From Isochrysis galbana (Eukaryota > Haptophyta > Isochrysidales > Isochrysidaceae), in assembly GCA_018136815.1 (NCBI GenBank), contig CM030943.1, positions 2,518,500-2,582,499 on the forward strand: a DNA stretch of 64,000 nt, given 5' to 3'. Below are positions 39,921 through 50,882 of this stretch, one piece after another. The position numbers and the translations under genes were made by a program. Position 1 is the stretch's first letter. Each line of letters begins with the position of its first letter. Under the pieces are notes generated by a model that was not told the DNA's origin, did no database searches, and saw only the letters and a list, made by a program, of their open reading frames with translations.

Positions 39921-42900
39921 TCAACGAGAATGGAGCCTGGATCGAGTGCGCGAAGACGGCGCATCGAGAACGGGAGGAAGAGGAGTATTCCTGGCCGACG
40001 AAGAAGTTGCTTCCGGGGACTCAACATCTTCTGGACAAGTCTCTTCGACGGAGCGATCATAATCATCAAGCAAATCAGAACAACGACGGAGCAACTCGGA
40101 ACGAGGCTCCCAGGTGGCTTCTCGAAGAGAATAGCCACGCCACTTCACGAGGTACTCGGTGGAATCGCCATGGCTACGACGATCGAGCAACTTTTCAACG
40201 ATGTACTCGTCGTCAGCCAGCGGCTCTTCATCAACGAAAGTATGATACGGCCGGAGGTTCGAGATATGCACCTCCTCCTTGACTAACCGGTTCTCCAAAT
40301 CACGGAGTCGGTACCTAGTGTCGGACAGAGCCTCTACAACGCGGTAGGGACCCGAGTAGATGAATTGCAACTTGTTGGCATGGCCTGGTAATCGCATGCA
40401 GACGCGATCCCCAGGTTCGAAACGAGCTGGTCTTTGAGACTTGATGGTAGCGTCACGGACTGACTCAGCCTGAGCGGCTAGGGTAGCCTCGAGAGCGCTG
40501 GACCAAGAGAGGCGGAGGCTCGCATTGAGCCTGGATGCGTACGAGCGAACGTCGGCGGACGCCGCCTCGAGAGCAGTTGGCGAAACAGACTTCGGATCAG
40601 AGAGTTGAGCGGGCAGACGCAGCTCACGCCCAAAGATCAAAGACGCTGGAGACCGGGAGGTGACACGACCGGAGGAAGCCCTCAACGAGAGGAGTAGGAA
40701 CGGCAAATGGTCGACCCAATGACCGCCACCCTCGTTCGAGGCGCGCATTAAACGGATGAGCGTTTGCTGAGCGCGTTCGACGAAGCCTACACCTTCATGT
40801 CGGTACGGCTCTGTACTCGACAAATCAGTCCCGGTGAGCTCCAGAATACGCGAAACAAGAACCGAACATAGATTCGAACCGGCGTCGGTTCGAAGCTGCC
40901 TAGGGACTCCATACCGCGTCACAATCAAGCGGATGAACATGTCCAAGGCCATCTCCGACGAGGGATCCCCATTCGACGGCTCAGCCTCAATCCATCGAGT
41001 GAGCGAGTCGATGAAGACGACCAGCTTGTCGTAACCCGAGACTCCAGGCACGAAGTTGTGAGTGGGAGCTAGCGAGAGCACGTCGCAGTAGACCACATCA
41101 AAGGGGTAGGTACCCACAGAGAGACCGGAGGGCGACGCTAGAGCCCTAGGTAGCGGCTTGGCGAGGGTGCACTCGTGGCATTCTCGGACGTAGGACGCAA
41201 CGTCGGAAGACATGCCAGGCCAGTATACCCGAGTACGAAGAAGACCGGACATACGAGAAACTCCAAGGTGACCGGAGCGATCGTGGTAGGCAAAGAGGTA
41301 GCGAGACCGCAACGAGGGCGGAACATAGAGCACTAGCGAGTCCGGGTCGGTGGAGTCAGGAACGGTGCGATAGTAGACGAGCCCATCGTGAACGACGAAA
41401 CGGCGAAACATCTTGGATTGCTGAGCGGAAACGGGAGCGGGAGCGACAGGACTGGAACACGAATCATCGTCGGCAACGGGGCCTGAGGCGGCGGCCGGCG
41501 GAGGCGACCCTTGGCCTGATGGCTCGTGGTTGGCCGTCTCTCCTGAGCCTAGGAGTGGCTCTACGAACGGATCTTCCGCCAGGGCCGCTTTCATCTCTGC
41601 GGAAGTCGGCGTACCCGGAGCCAAATAACTGGACTGGATGGCGGGCCCGGAATCGGAGGCTCGACGACGAGATCGGTCCAAGGCTTGAAGCCCTCGCGCC
41701 GTAGCTACGGAGCGCGTGATGGCAGCCACCGGATGAGACCGTTCATGCTCGGCTAGAGACTCTGAGCCAGGCTCACGTACCGCTAACGACGCTGGGCCGG
41801 CGAGTGGTTCGTCTTCGTGTTCCGGCTCCAGGGATGCTAGCCGAGACAGCCCGTCAGCATCCTGATGAACAGCTCCTGGTTTATGTTCGACATCGAACCG
41901 GTACTCAGCCAACTTGAGAGCCCACCGAGTCAGCCGAGAGGCTGGCCCACCGGCTACTTGATCCTTCATGGTATGCAGCCATCGCAGCGCGGAGTGGTCG
42001 ACGACTAACTTGAACCGACGCCCCCAAAGGTAGGGTCGCCAATTTCGGATTGATTCCAGGGCAGCCAAGAGCTCAATCTCGGTCACCGTCCAATGGCGTT
42101 CGGCCGAGGTGAGACTGCGAGCGTAGTACCCAACGACTCGTTCACGGTTATCGTCTCCTAGCTGCGAGAGGATGCCGGCGATGCCCAACTTGCTAGCCCC
42201 ATCGGTCTTGACGATGAAGGGCCGATCATCCCTGGGTGGAGTCAAGACGGGCTCCGAGGTGATCGCTGTCTTGAGCTCTTGGATAGCTCGGCGACACTCC
42301 TCGGACTGGGACTCCTTTGCCACGTCGCAGCCCTTCCGCGTGAGGGCAGTGAGAGGAGCAGCCTTAGCGGCGAATTGGCGAATGAATCGACGATAGTAGG
42401 AGCAAAGGCCGAGGAAAGATCGAACCGCTTCCAAGGAGTTGATGGATGACGGGTCGATGTCGGCGACAGCTGCGACCTTCTTCGGGTCCATCTTGAGACC
42501 TTCCCTCGAGACAACGTGACCGAGGTACTCCGTAGAGGTGGCAAAGAAGACACACTTGGACATCTTGCAGGTCAGGCCGGCCCACTCTAGCCGCTCGAGA
42601 ACTAGGTCTAGCCGGTGAAGCATTTGCTCGAACGAAGCCTGTGCCCTGGCCTCTTCGGAAGGTCCCACGCCCGTTGACCAGATGCCCACATCATCGAGGT
42701 AAGGCATGCAGATCTCCCACGCTAGCGCACCGAGAACGATGTCCATCAAGCGGCACATGTAGGAGGGACCTGATTGGATGCCGAACGGTAGAAAGTTGAA
42801 CTCGTATTTGCCGCGGTGGGTAGTGAAAGCGGTGATATGTTTGTGCGACTCTTTGATCGGGATGCCCCAAAAACCAGAGGCTAAATCGAGAGTACATAAA

Positions 42901-45900
42901 AAGAGAGAACTGAGCGGCCCTTGGCCGGACGCTAGCCTATCAATAGCCTCTACAATGAGGGGTAGAGGGCTATCCTCGACGCGTAGCTTGGCGTTCGTGT
43001 CGCGGTAGTCCACGCAGAATCGAACGGAGCCATCTTTCTTGCTGACCAGGACTACTCGGGAAGCCCAAGCCGAATTTGACTTGCGAATAATGCCGGCGGC
43101 TTCCATCTTGGCTACCTCCTCTTCTATGATGAGCTCGCCTGCGCGGCCCACTCTAGACGGAGCGTGCCGGTGAGGAACAGCGCCGGGGTTGAGTGGCAAC
43201 TCCACCTCGAGAACGTGCGTATGGTTTGGAGCCCCCGGGTGCAACGCGAAAGCTTTGATGCGCCGGGCCAAGAGTTGGCGTACTTCTTCTCGTTGATCGT
43301 CGGAAAGAAGCCGGTCTGGATCGATGGTGGCTGAGTCGAGTAGAGATCGTTGCTCCTCGCTCAGCGCGGTGACAGGGTCACCGTCCCCCTCGCTTCCAGT
43401 CGGAGTCCAGCCCCGGTGCAACTTGAAACGCACCTGGAGCGAAGCTATCGGATGCAGAGACGGCAGGGTCAGCGCATCGACTCCGGTGTGGACGATCGTC
43501 ACCGCGATGCGATGATCGTCCGTGGGCGTGACCACCGTGGGCATTACGAGAGGAGACGAATCGAGAGCCTCGCGATTTGGTAGGCGGTCGACCAGCATCG
43601 CGCAGTCCGAATGATCTCGGAGAGCTAGCGGAACCCTGACCCAGATGGTTGCGCGGTGGAAGGCAGGAATCGTCACCGCTTGCTCCGTGTAGAGAAGATA
43701 TTCGGACGAGGTAGACGCCGGAGCTTTGGCCGCAAACTCGTCGGCAGACTCAAAGAGAGGTGTATAGAGTGGCTGCCTAGCATCAGCAGCAGCCTCACCC
43801 TCCGATCCGGCCGGGACCTCTCGTGTTGCCGTCGACCTCTCCAGAAAGTCGACAGTCAGCGGCTGACCGGGTGACATCGAGATAGCTCCGACGAAGCCGG
43901 AGTCCGCGACTGGGGGCGGCGCCGTGGAAACTCTGACTACACATTCGGAAAGGACTCTTGAAGAGTCATCTGAATCGCCAGAGGCCGGACGGAGGCGGAG
44001 GCTTCCTTCCGAGCTCGCGGCGTCGAGAGAAATGGTAGCGGAGTGGGCGGCCAAAAAATCGTTCCCGAGCAGAAGCATCGGGTTCCCTTCGATGACCGCG
44101 AACAAATGACGAAAGAGGCGACCGGACAAGGAGAAGACGAGGCTAGCCCGGCCCCTAGTGATGAGAGGAAGGCCGTCCGGCCCATGTAGGTTGGGGACGG
44201 TAGCGTCCGATACGCGTTCGACGCAAGCGTCTTCAGGTAGTCGATCGAGAAGAGCAGTGGTGATTACTGACGGGCCCGCTCCAGTGTCAGCCAGGGTGCT
44301 GTTCACCGTGAGGGCAACGTCCGGGAGAACGAACCCTTGAGCTGCGCGGTCGCCATCGGCACGGCAGACCACGAGATCGCGGACATAGAGGCAGTGACGA
44401 GGGTAGAGCGGCGGCGGCGTGTCCGCGATAGATTCTACTGGAAGCGAGGTTCCGGCTCCGGGTGACGGGGTGGTTGGATTGGAGGCTGGCCTGGACGGAG
44501 AAGATTCATCGACGTGGGGCACTCGCTCGATAGCGGCGGCTACCGTCTGCGGCACGAATGGTATTGAAGAGTATGGGGATGCCTCTGCCGAACTAGAGGG
44601 GTTAGGCACGCCATCATAGCCTAGCCCTCGACGGTCCGTCGGATGCCGAGGTTGATCCATTTGGCGTGACCATTCCTTCTCCAGGGACTTCTGCAAGTCT
44701 GTCTTCGGAAGCTTCGACAACTCGGAAAAACCAGCCGCACTGAGGCCCCTAGCGGCAGCCCCATCGCCACACAATGCCTGTGGAGTACCTTCTCCGTCGG
44801 CGGCGTCGGAGGGCTTGGTCTCGAGGGCCTGCATGCTCCGGTGTTCTGGAGTCTCGGGCGTATCATCTTCTCCCGAGTCCAGCCCAACATCCCCGTTTTC
44901 AAGTGGCCTTTCGGCTACGACCGAACCGGTCGGTTCGGCCACTCCTTCGTCGCCAGCCGTGAAGGAGGCGCTCGGAGATAGTGCATTGATGCCTTGAGAG
45001 CCCAGTCGAGACAAGATGGAAGGTTCCGACGGCTCCGCAGCTGCCGCTTGCTCAGCGATTTCTTGGGCGATGGAAGGCGTGACATCCCGCCACCGATGGA
45101 CCCCCGAAATTACATCACGGTCGAAGACCTGCCACTTGCTGCGGCGCTTCTTCACCGTGTTTGGAGGGCCTGGCGTTGTAGAGCGGTCCTTCATGGGCCA
45201 CTCCCACGGCGTGAAGCAGTCCACTTCCGCCACGGTCCCGTCTTGCGATGCGTTGGTTTCCGAGTCCTTCCGATGAAGCAGGCGAGACGCATCGGCAACG
45301 GGGCCCGCGTCTGAGATCACGACAACCGAATCAGACACTGGCGAACCGCTGGGAGGCGTGAGGTGAGGGCTAGAAGCTGCTTCGCCTCTCCCCTCCATGA
45401 AGCGAGCTAGAGCCGTCCTCGGCTCAGCTAGTTCGAAGCCGGTCGAACAAAGCGAGGGGCGTTCTCTCAAGCTGGCAGCTGCTTGGGAAATTGCCCAGTC
45501 CACCGTGAAGTTGAGCGAACGCGACGCCTTGGCTTTGCGCGCATAACGGCGCAAGATCGGCATCCACTGGGCCGCCATTGCACCGGCAATGCCCACATAG
45601 GTGCGGCTGCGAAGGGCGCCACGGTGAGGCGACGGCGATAGATCCGCCATCGCGGATAGACGTCCCTCGACAATCTTCGAAGGCTGCAGGGGCGGGAGTG
45701 AAGCCGTCAGGTACAGGCCAGTTGCCTTTTGATGGCCCGTGCCGTGCTGCCACGGCTGCACAAACTGCCGCGGTCGCAACCCCCCGACTAAGGCAGAGGC
45801 TTCCGCGTGCATTCGAGGATTTTCGACGGCAACGAAAGGCGCGTCGGCGCTTGCCATGGCGAGGAAGACTCTAGCGGCGGATTCGAGAGCCTGGCGACGT

Positions 45901-46406
45901 CCCGGTTCCCGATCGAGCCACTGGCAACTCACCGCCGACAAATACGTGCACGGCGGATGCGCGACCACGAGGTCCCAACCGAGATTTTGAATGTGAAGAG
46001 CATCTCCGCAGAAGTGGGGAATGTAGTCGATCTCCGACGGTCGTAGATCGCACGTCGCGACGTGCGCTCCGGCAAGTAGGAACATCGAAGACACGACCCC
46101 GCTAGCTTCACCGACGACTAGAACGCGGGGTGGAGGAATCCCCTCGGCCGCGTCGAACGTCACGGCGTCGTGGATCGCTGCCAACTCAGCGCAAAGCTCG
46201 TCAAAATGCGTCGGCAACACGGCAGAGGGCGATGCATGAGTGCTCGCGTCCGGCCGCCGCAAGGCTAGAGCAGCTTCGGCGAGATGGCGGGGCAAGATGA
46301 CGGAGGAACCGCTAGCCCGGGCACGGGAGGCGGCTAACATTTGAAGCTCGCGCGTAGGGGCGCGGGCAGCTTCAGTAGACTTGGCGGCCGAGGAACAACC
46401 AACCAC
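39921..46406 (-). CDS. pol: Chromovirus Pol: methyltransferase-protease-RT-RNase H-integrase-chromodomain
   Basis: One uninterrupted frame of 2161 residues. Domains: phage-type DNA cytosine methyltransferase ~93-287 (motif I near 95-105, PPC with Cys153, ENP 195-197); low-complexity linker; aspartic protease with D707-T-G-A-G and L-L-L-G-N-D-F-L; RT ~1085-1305 with Y1236-L-D-D; RNase H ~1395-1510 (Asp1402, Glu1445, Asp1470); integrase zinc region His1708, His1713, Cys1743, Cys1746; integrase core Asp1775, Asp1841, Glu1877; chromodomain ~2066-2118 (E-Y-L-V-K-W-R-G-Y). This order is that of Ty3/gypsy chromoviruses, except for the added methyltransferase. The true N-terminus is further upstream: the frame in contig A runs from the gag stop, and a small indel near 46420 breaks it here. 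All catalytic residues are present, so it could be active. Confidence 0.93.
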   Translation of the reverse strand: MVGCSSAAKSTEAARAPTRELQMLAASRARASGSSVILPRHLAEAALALRRPDASTHASPSAVLPTHFDELCAELAAIHDAVTFDAAEGIPPPRVLVVGEASGVVSSMFLLAGAHVATCDLRPSEIDYIPHFCGDALHIQNLGWDLVVAHPPCTYLSAVSCQWLDREPGRRQALESAARVFLAMASADAPFVAVENPRMHAEASALVGGLRPRQFVQPWQHGTGHQKATGLYLTASLPPLQPSKIVEGRLSAMADLSPSPHRGALRSRTYVGIAGAMAAQWMPILRRYARKAKASRSLNFTVDWAISQAAASLRERPSLCSTGFELAEPRTALARFMEGRGEAASSPHLTPPSGSPVSDSVVVISDAGPVADASRLLHRKDSETNASQDGTVAEVDCFTPWEWPMKDRSTTPGPPNTVKKRRSKWQVFDRDVISGVHRWRDVTPSIAQEIAEQAAAAEPSEPSILSRLGSQGINALSPSASFTAGDEGVAEPTGSVVAERPLENGDVGLDSGEDDTPETPEHRSMQALETKPSDAADGEGTPQALCGDGAAARGLSAAGFSELSKLPKTDLQKSLEKEWSRQMDQPRHPTDRRGLGYDGVPNPSSSAEASPYSSIPFVPQTVAAAIERVPHVDESSPSRPASNPTTPSPGAGTSLPVESIADTPPPLYPRHCLYVRDLVVCRADGDRAAQGFVLPDVALTVNSTLADTGAGPSVITTALLDRLPEDACVERVSDATVPNLHGPDGLPLITRGRASLVFSLSGRLFRHLFAVIEGNPMLLLGNDFLAAHSATISLDAASSEGSLRLRPASGDSDDSSRVLSECVVRVSTAPPPVADSGFVGAISMSPGQPLTVDFLERSTATREVPAGSEGEAAADARQPLYTPLFESADEFAAKAPASTSSEYLLYTEQAVTIPAFHRATIWVRVPLALRDHSDCAMLVDRLPNREALDSSPLVMPTVVTPTDDHRIAVTIVHTGVDALTLPSLHPIASLQVRFKLHRGWTPTGSEGDGDPVTALSEEQRSLLDSATIDPDRLLSDDQREEVRQLLARRIKAFALHPGAPNHTHVLEVELPLNPGAVPHRHAPSRVGRAGELIIEEEVAKMEAAGIIRKSNSAWASRVVLVSKKDGSVRFCVDYRDTNAKLRVEDSPLPLIVEAIDRLASGQGPLSSLFLCTLDLASGFWGIPIKESHKHITAFTTHRGKYEFNFLPFGIQSGPSYMCRLMDIVLGALAWEICMPYLDDVGIWSTGVGPSEEARAQASFEQMLHRLDLVLERLEWAGLTCKMSKCVFFATSTEYLGHVVSREGLKMDPKKVAAVADIDPSSINSLEAVRSFLGLCSYYRRFIRQFAAKAAPLTALTRKGCDVAKESQSEECRRAIQELKTAITSEPVLTPPRDDRPFIVKTDGASKLGIAGILSQLGDDNRERVVGYYARSLTSAERHWTVTEIELLAALESIRNWRPYLWGRRFKLVVDHSALRWLHTMKDQVAGGPASRLTRWALKLAEYRFDVEHKPGAVHQDADGLSRLASLEPEHEDEPLAGPASLAVREPGSESLAEHERSHPVAAITRSVATARGLQALDRSRRRASDSGPAIQSSYLAPGTPTSAEMKAALAEDPFVEPLLGSGETANHEPSGQGSPPPAAASGPVADDDSCSSPVAPAPVSAQQSKMFRRFVVHDGLVYYRTVPDSTDPDSLVLYVPPSLRSRYLFAYHDRSGHLGVSRMSGLLRTRVYWPGMSSDVASYVRECHECTLAKPLPRALASPSGLSVGTYPFDVVYCDVLSLAPTHNFVPGVSGYDKLVVFIDSLTRWIEAEPSNGDPSSEMALDMFIRLIVTRYGVPRQLRTDAGSNLCSVLVSRILELTGTDLSSTEPYRHEGVGFVERAQQTLIRLMRASNEGGGHWVDHLPFLLLSLRASSGRVTSRSPASLIFGRELRLPAQLSDPKSVSPTALEAASADVRSYASRLNASLRLSWSSALEATLAAQAESVRDATIKSQRPARFEPGDRVCMRLPGHANKLQFIYSGPYRVVEALSDTRYRLRDLENRLVKEEVHISNLRPYHTFVDEEPLADDEYIVEKLLDRRSHGDSTEYLVKWRGYSLREATWEPRSELLRRCSDLLDDYDRSVEETCPEDVESPEATSSSARNTPLPPVLDAPSSRTRSRLHSR

Positions 46407-47575
46407 GGCGATCCGGTGGATGGCCTCGGCAGTAGAATTCAGGGGGAGGGGGTCGTCGCCCTCAAGTTTCGGTGGGCTAGACCTGAAGGGGGTTGGCCCC
46501 GGCGGGCGATCCCTGGAATGGGGATCCTCCGGAGAGCCGAGAGAAAGAGGAGACGCCGGCGTCCATGTGGTGCGCGACGTGGGATCGTAATCGACGGCCC
46601 TGCGTCTCCCGAGGCTGGAGTGACCACGGCGTGAGCGCGGAAAGCCGCAGCTCCCTTGGAACCTTCAACTTCATCGACCCCGGAAGCCGACCCTTCCGGG
46701 TCGGGAACCAGGTCAGAAACGAGAACAGGTGCAACTTCGAGACGAGAGAATGAACACGATGACGGAGAAATATAACGAACCGGGGAGAGAGGTGAAGAGG
46801 AGACACTAGTCTCCGCCTCAACAGCACGAGAACCTACGGTAGACAACGACGATTCGTCCGCAGAGCGGCTCCGGCTATGGCCCTTGGGAGAGAGGTCTCC
46901 AGAGGGGTCCCGCCGGGAAAGAGCAGAAACAGGTAAAGCAGCAACAACGTTTTCGTACGCGGCAGCGGCCACGTCGGACCTATCCATAGAACCTAGAGCA
47001 GAAGATGATACCGAGTCGACAGCCCTCGAGGGCTTCAAAACTGTTCGTTTACGAAACGAAGAGACCGAAGACGCGTCGAATCTACCTAGCCCACCCCCTT
47101 GGGCAGGGCCGTCGGGGGGTGAATCCAGGGATGAAGATGCGTCGAAAGACCTAGGAGAGTTAGAAGGAACCGATGACAGCATAGTATCCGTAGAAACAGA
47201 CTCCAAGAGGGGCAGCGTGCGAGAATCAGCCCCTAACATCCTAATAGCGTGCGAAGTAATAGAAGAACTTGTAGACGTACACGAATTTCGGAGAGTCGGG
47301 TCGCGACGATCTCCGGGGCAAACCTGTTTCCAGGAGCCCGGGTCAAGTGTCGACTCCGGCTTCCGAGATAGCCGTTCGGCGGGGGCTTCAGCCGGCGAGG
47401 CGGCTCCCACCGTCGAGGACTGAATAGAGCTAGAGACAGGGGGAGAATCGCCGCGTTGACAGCTCTTCTCCCCAAGCGGCGTAGGGATCGGATCGGGATG
47501 GTGGTGGTGGCGTTCGGGCCCACCGCCCGCGATGTTCTCCGCCAGGGTTTGAAGGACGGGGACCCCGCCGGACCC
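46407..47575 (-). pseudogene. Pol N-terminal linker in contig B, frameshifted
   Basis: Equivalent of 4582-5750 in contig A. The frame is shifted relative to the 2161-residue Pol by small indels near 46420-46610. In contig A the same region is continuous, so the breaks are probably sequence errors. The long antisense frames here are shadows. Confidence 0.75.
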
Positions 47576-48733
47576 CTACTGAGGCTTAACCCGGACCATC
47601 GAGCGAAGAAGCTTATGAATGTGCTCGTCCGATCCACACTCTCCGCAGCCAGCCTCACACAGAAAGCGAATATATGGCTGACAGATGACGGGGTTGTGAG
47701 CACCGTCTCCCGTGCCATATTTCCAGGCTTCGCTGGCTGGAGTGCCAGGAGGAGCGTGAGGTCGGAAAGCGCAGAAGGCACAGCCGTTTTCGTTCGTCCA
47801 TTCGGTGATTCCCCTATTGATATCGTCCGTCCGTGGAGTTTCCATTGAATTATCGGCCGGTCGGCACTTTGCTAGCGCCGCCGAGACCCTTGGGTGCTTG
47901 GCATAGCCTGCTACGGCCCAGAAGCGGCTCGGGCCCGATTCCAAAGCTCGGGCGTCCACCGGGATACGCCCAGGTCAGGCGGTAGCCCTTGGCCGTTCGC
48001 CGGCGGATCGCAGCGACGGCTGGGCGGCCGAGACGAGCCTCCCTTTCGACCGGGTGGATCGGTTAGTATAGCCGGCAACGGTGAGTTGGAGTGGTAACTT
48101 GCCGGCGGTGCAGCAGCCCGATAATCAGGCTTCGAAGCAGGCGAATGTCCTGTCCGCGAAGAGCTTCCGCCACGGTAGCTTGGACGGCCGCCTGCACGGC
48201 GGCAACCATGTCCGTGGTCGAAGCGGTCTTCTGGGACGAGGAAGTCTCGTTCTTTGCCTCGCCTGAGGCTTTAGTGCGTACGCTAGCCACGGTTTGCTTC
48301 GTCGAGGCCGGATTGATGACGCTTCACCCGAGCCTGCTCGTAAGGGCTGAGGTACCGTGGCAGAGGTTGACGCACGAGAGCGCCGACCGACCTAGCTCGT
48401 GTTCTCTACGCGGAAACGAGTCTCCGCGAGCACCTCCGCAAATTTAATCGCATTGTCGACGCCGCGCTGAGGATCAACCTTATCGTTCGGATGATTTCTT
48501 CGAACCTTTGGTTGATCTCATGGGCCATGTTTGGATGATCCACACGTTGGTGGAGTCAACGCGAATCGCCAAGCTTGCGGATGTAGGCGCGAACCAAATT
48601 CTTGCTGAGCTCACATAGATCAGCGCCGGCCTCGCGCTCCTCATGCGGTCCACTCCATCGACGCCGAGCTTTCGCGAAACCATCGGCCCCGTTTGCGAAG
48701 GTCCCGTCGCATTTGCGAAGAAGGACGTCCAGC
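47576..48733 (-). pseudogene. gag: Gag C-terminal two-fifths in contig B, frame broken
   Basis: Equivalent of about 3411-4581. Several single-base losses relative to contig A (for example near 48149 and 48311) and small changes around 48540-48730 break the frame, and they get denser toward the contig end at 48733. The stop TAG (47578-47576) is conserved. Confidence 0.8.
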
Positions 48734-48833
48734 NNNNNNNNNNNNNNNNNNNNNNNNNNNNNNNNNNNNNNNNNNNNNNNNNNNNNNNNNNNNNNNNNNN
48801 NNNNNNNNNNNNNNNNNNNNNNNNNNNNNNNNN
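48734..48833. other. Assembly gap (100 N)
   Basis: The scaffold gap falls inside gag. The sequence on its right is a GA/CT tract with no gag homology, so this join is not a continuation of the element. Confidence 0.99.
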
Positions 48834-49400
48834 AGAAGAGGAAGGAGGCAGAGGAGGAGAGAAGAGAGAGAGCAGAGAGAGAGAGAGAGAGAGAGGACGA
48901 GCACCTTGGATGCCAAGCTTGAGGCACCCTGCTTCCCCCTTTCTCTCTCTCCCCCTTCTTCTCTCCCTCTCCCTCCTCCTCATCTCTCTCCCTTCTCTCC
49001 TTCTCCCTCTTCCCCCATTCTCTGTCTCCCTTCTCTCTCTCTCCCTCTCTCTTCCTCTCCCCATCCTCCTCTTCTCTCCCCCACGGGAGGCCTCGTCGTC
49101 CCCTGTCCACTTCTTCTTCTCTCTCTCCCCTCTATCTCTCCCCTCTCTCCCTCTCTCTCCCTTCTCTCCCCCCCCTCTCCCTTCTCTCCCCCCCTCTCCC
49201 TCTTCCCCATTCTCTCTCTCTCCCCTGTCTCTCTCCCCTCTCTCCCTCTCTCTCCCTTCTCTCCCCCCCTCTTCCTCTTCCCCATTCTCTCTCTCTCCCC
49301 TCTCTCTCTCCCCTCTCTCTCTCCCCTCTCTCCCTCTCTCTCCCCCCCTCTCCCTCTTCCCCATTCTCTCTCTCTCCCCTCTCTCTCTATCAAGCGAGTG
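48834..49400. repeat. GA then CT low-complexity tract
   Basis: GA-rich to 48895, then CT-rich with a repeating motif CCCCATTCTCTCTCTCTCCCC. Similar in kind to the tract that begins contig B at 11236. Long frames across it are artefacts. Confidence 0.9.
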
Positions 49401-49504
49401 GCGAGAGGCGAGGGTGAGTGTGAGGAGGGCTGTGGTGGCAGGGGCTGGCGAGGCGAGGCGAGACTGTAGGGTATGAGTGTTACGAGAGCGAGAGCGACGA
49501 GAGC

Positions 49505-49960
49505 GAGAGCGACGCCGTTCGGCCAGGTGACGTTATAGCGTAGTCGTCGGCGCCACACACGGCCGACTATGGCGCGATGCGCGCGGGCGGCGGCGGCGAA
49601 TGGCGTGGCTGCTTGGGCGGCATATTTGGATATGGTGCTCGGCGAGGCATTCTATCCCAGTGGGGGACCAAGAAAGAGCCGGCAGCGCGCCCGGTCGCGT
49701 TGGAAAGTTGGGCACTCGGCCCGTTCGGCCAGGTGACGTTAGCGTAGTCGTCGGCGCCACACACGGCCGACTATGGCGCGATGCGCGCGGGCGGCGGTGG
49801 CGATTGGCGTGGCTGCGGCTTGGCGCTTGGGCTGCATATCTGGATATGGTGTCTGGTGAGGCCTTCTATCCCAGTGGGAGACCGAGAAAGCGCCGGCAGC
49901 GCGCTCGGTAGCGGTGGGAAGTTGGGTACTCGAGCGCATCTCGGTACGTTAACGTTGACG
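49505..49960. repeat. 206-bp tandem repeat, two copies plus a partial third
   Basis: CGGCCAGGTGACGTT at 49520 recurs at 49726. The unit also contains GGCGCCACACACGGCCGACT, ATGGCGCGATGCGCGC and GGATATGGTG. A diverged third start lies near 49915. The AAAGTTGGGCACTC...GTGACGT...AGCGTAGT block is shared with LINE-associated sequence at 17425-17490. Confidence 0.75.
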
Positions 49961-50365
49961 CGGTTTCTGCGCCAATGCCGATATTCGACAAGATGTGCGA
50001 GGCTGGAGAGGGCAATTCGCTCGGCAACTAGGGCAGCATATCTTGATTAGTTGTTTTGTGCTGTCACTGCGACGTGTCCCAATCGACTCGGTCGAAAAGT
50101 ACCGGAATGTCGCCGCTCGCGTGTCTAGGGGTGAACTTTCAGAAGAATTGTTTGATTACCAGCTCCTCGGCTCTTATTATCTTCTCTGCCATCGAGGGCG
50201 GGGGGTCGTAGGTTCTCCGTTTCTCGATGATTTATTCGTTTAGGCGTCTAAGAGTGTCCGCACTCGTTGTCCCCGGTATTTCTGCGGCAGGTGGTGGCGG
50301 CTGAGCCTGTGTCTGGCTCAGTTGGTCTGGGGGGCGAATAGGGCGTGGAATTACCCCCCAAGAGC
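49961..50365. other. No firm feature
   Basis: A plus-strand open frame to 50243 is not supported by any domain. Possibly more LINE-derived sequence. Confidence 0.3.
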
Positions 50366-50882
50366 GCTATCTAGATAGAAGTAGATAGTGCCAAATTGCT
50401 ATCTAGTTAGATATAGATAGTGCCCGGCGCTATCTAGTTAGATATAGATAGTTGATTTTCCGGCCTAGATATCTAGATATCCAAGATATCTAGATATCTA
50501 TAGGTCCGAGCAAATAAGTATATTTGTACATGGGGGGGGGGGGTTATGAGTAGAGCCCCCCCACTTGCACAATGACCTGAAGGCCTCTCAAAGCGACGAG
50601 ACGCTCGAGCATGCTCTTATAGCTGCAGTGAATTACGACTGAACGCCGCCGCCCTGAGCTTGTTTTGGCCTGTTGTCATCCGCGCGCCGCGCGCTTGTGA
50701 GCTTGTTTGGGCCTGTTGTCATTTGTCTGTGCGCGCGCCCAGAGGCAACTATCTAGTAATTAATAAGGTTTCGGCCGATTGCTGACTAGTTAGATGTAGA
50801 TAGTGCCTCGGCACTATCTTGTTAGATATAGATAGTGAAAATGCGGCCTAGATAGGTGAATATCTAGATATTTGGCTATCTA
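50366..50882. repeat. Cluster of CTATCTAG/TAGATAG palindromes
   Basis: Imperfect palindromes such as CTATCTAGTTAGATATAGAT recur near 50369, 50399, 50430, 50782 and 50814, often followed by AGTGCC. A longer palindrome lies at 50465-50505 (CCTAGATATCTAGATATCC then AAGATATCTAGATATCTA). GGCCTAGATA also recurs near 50464 and 50845. This could be nested small inverted-repeat elements or a hairpin-forming region. Confidence 0.7.

Noticed and set aside
46884-47423. Antisense frames opposite pol (also 4734-5273)
   Set aside because: They lie opposite a well-supported Pol frame, have no domains, and reflect GC-rich codon composition.
690-48733. A giant inverted repeat formed by two independent chromovirus insertions
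   Set aside because: The shared GGCTA duplication, the LINE frame restored across the joined flanks, and the end-clustered homopolymer losses fit one insertion and a reversed contig better.
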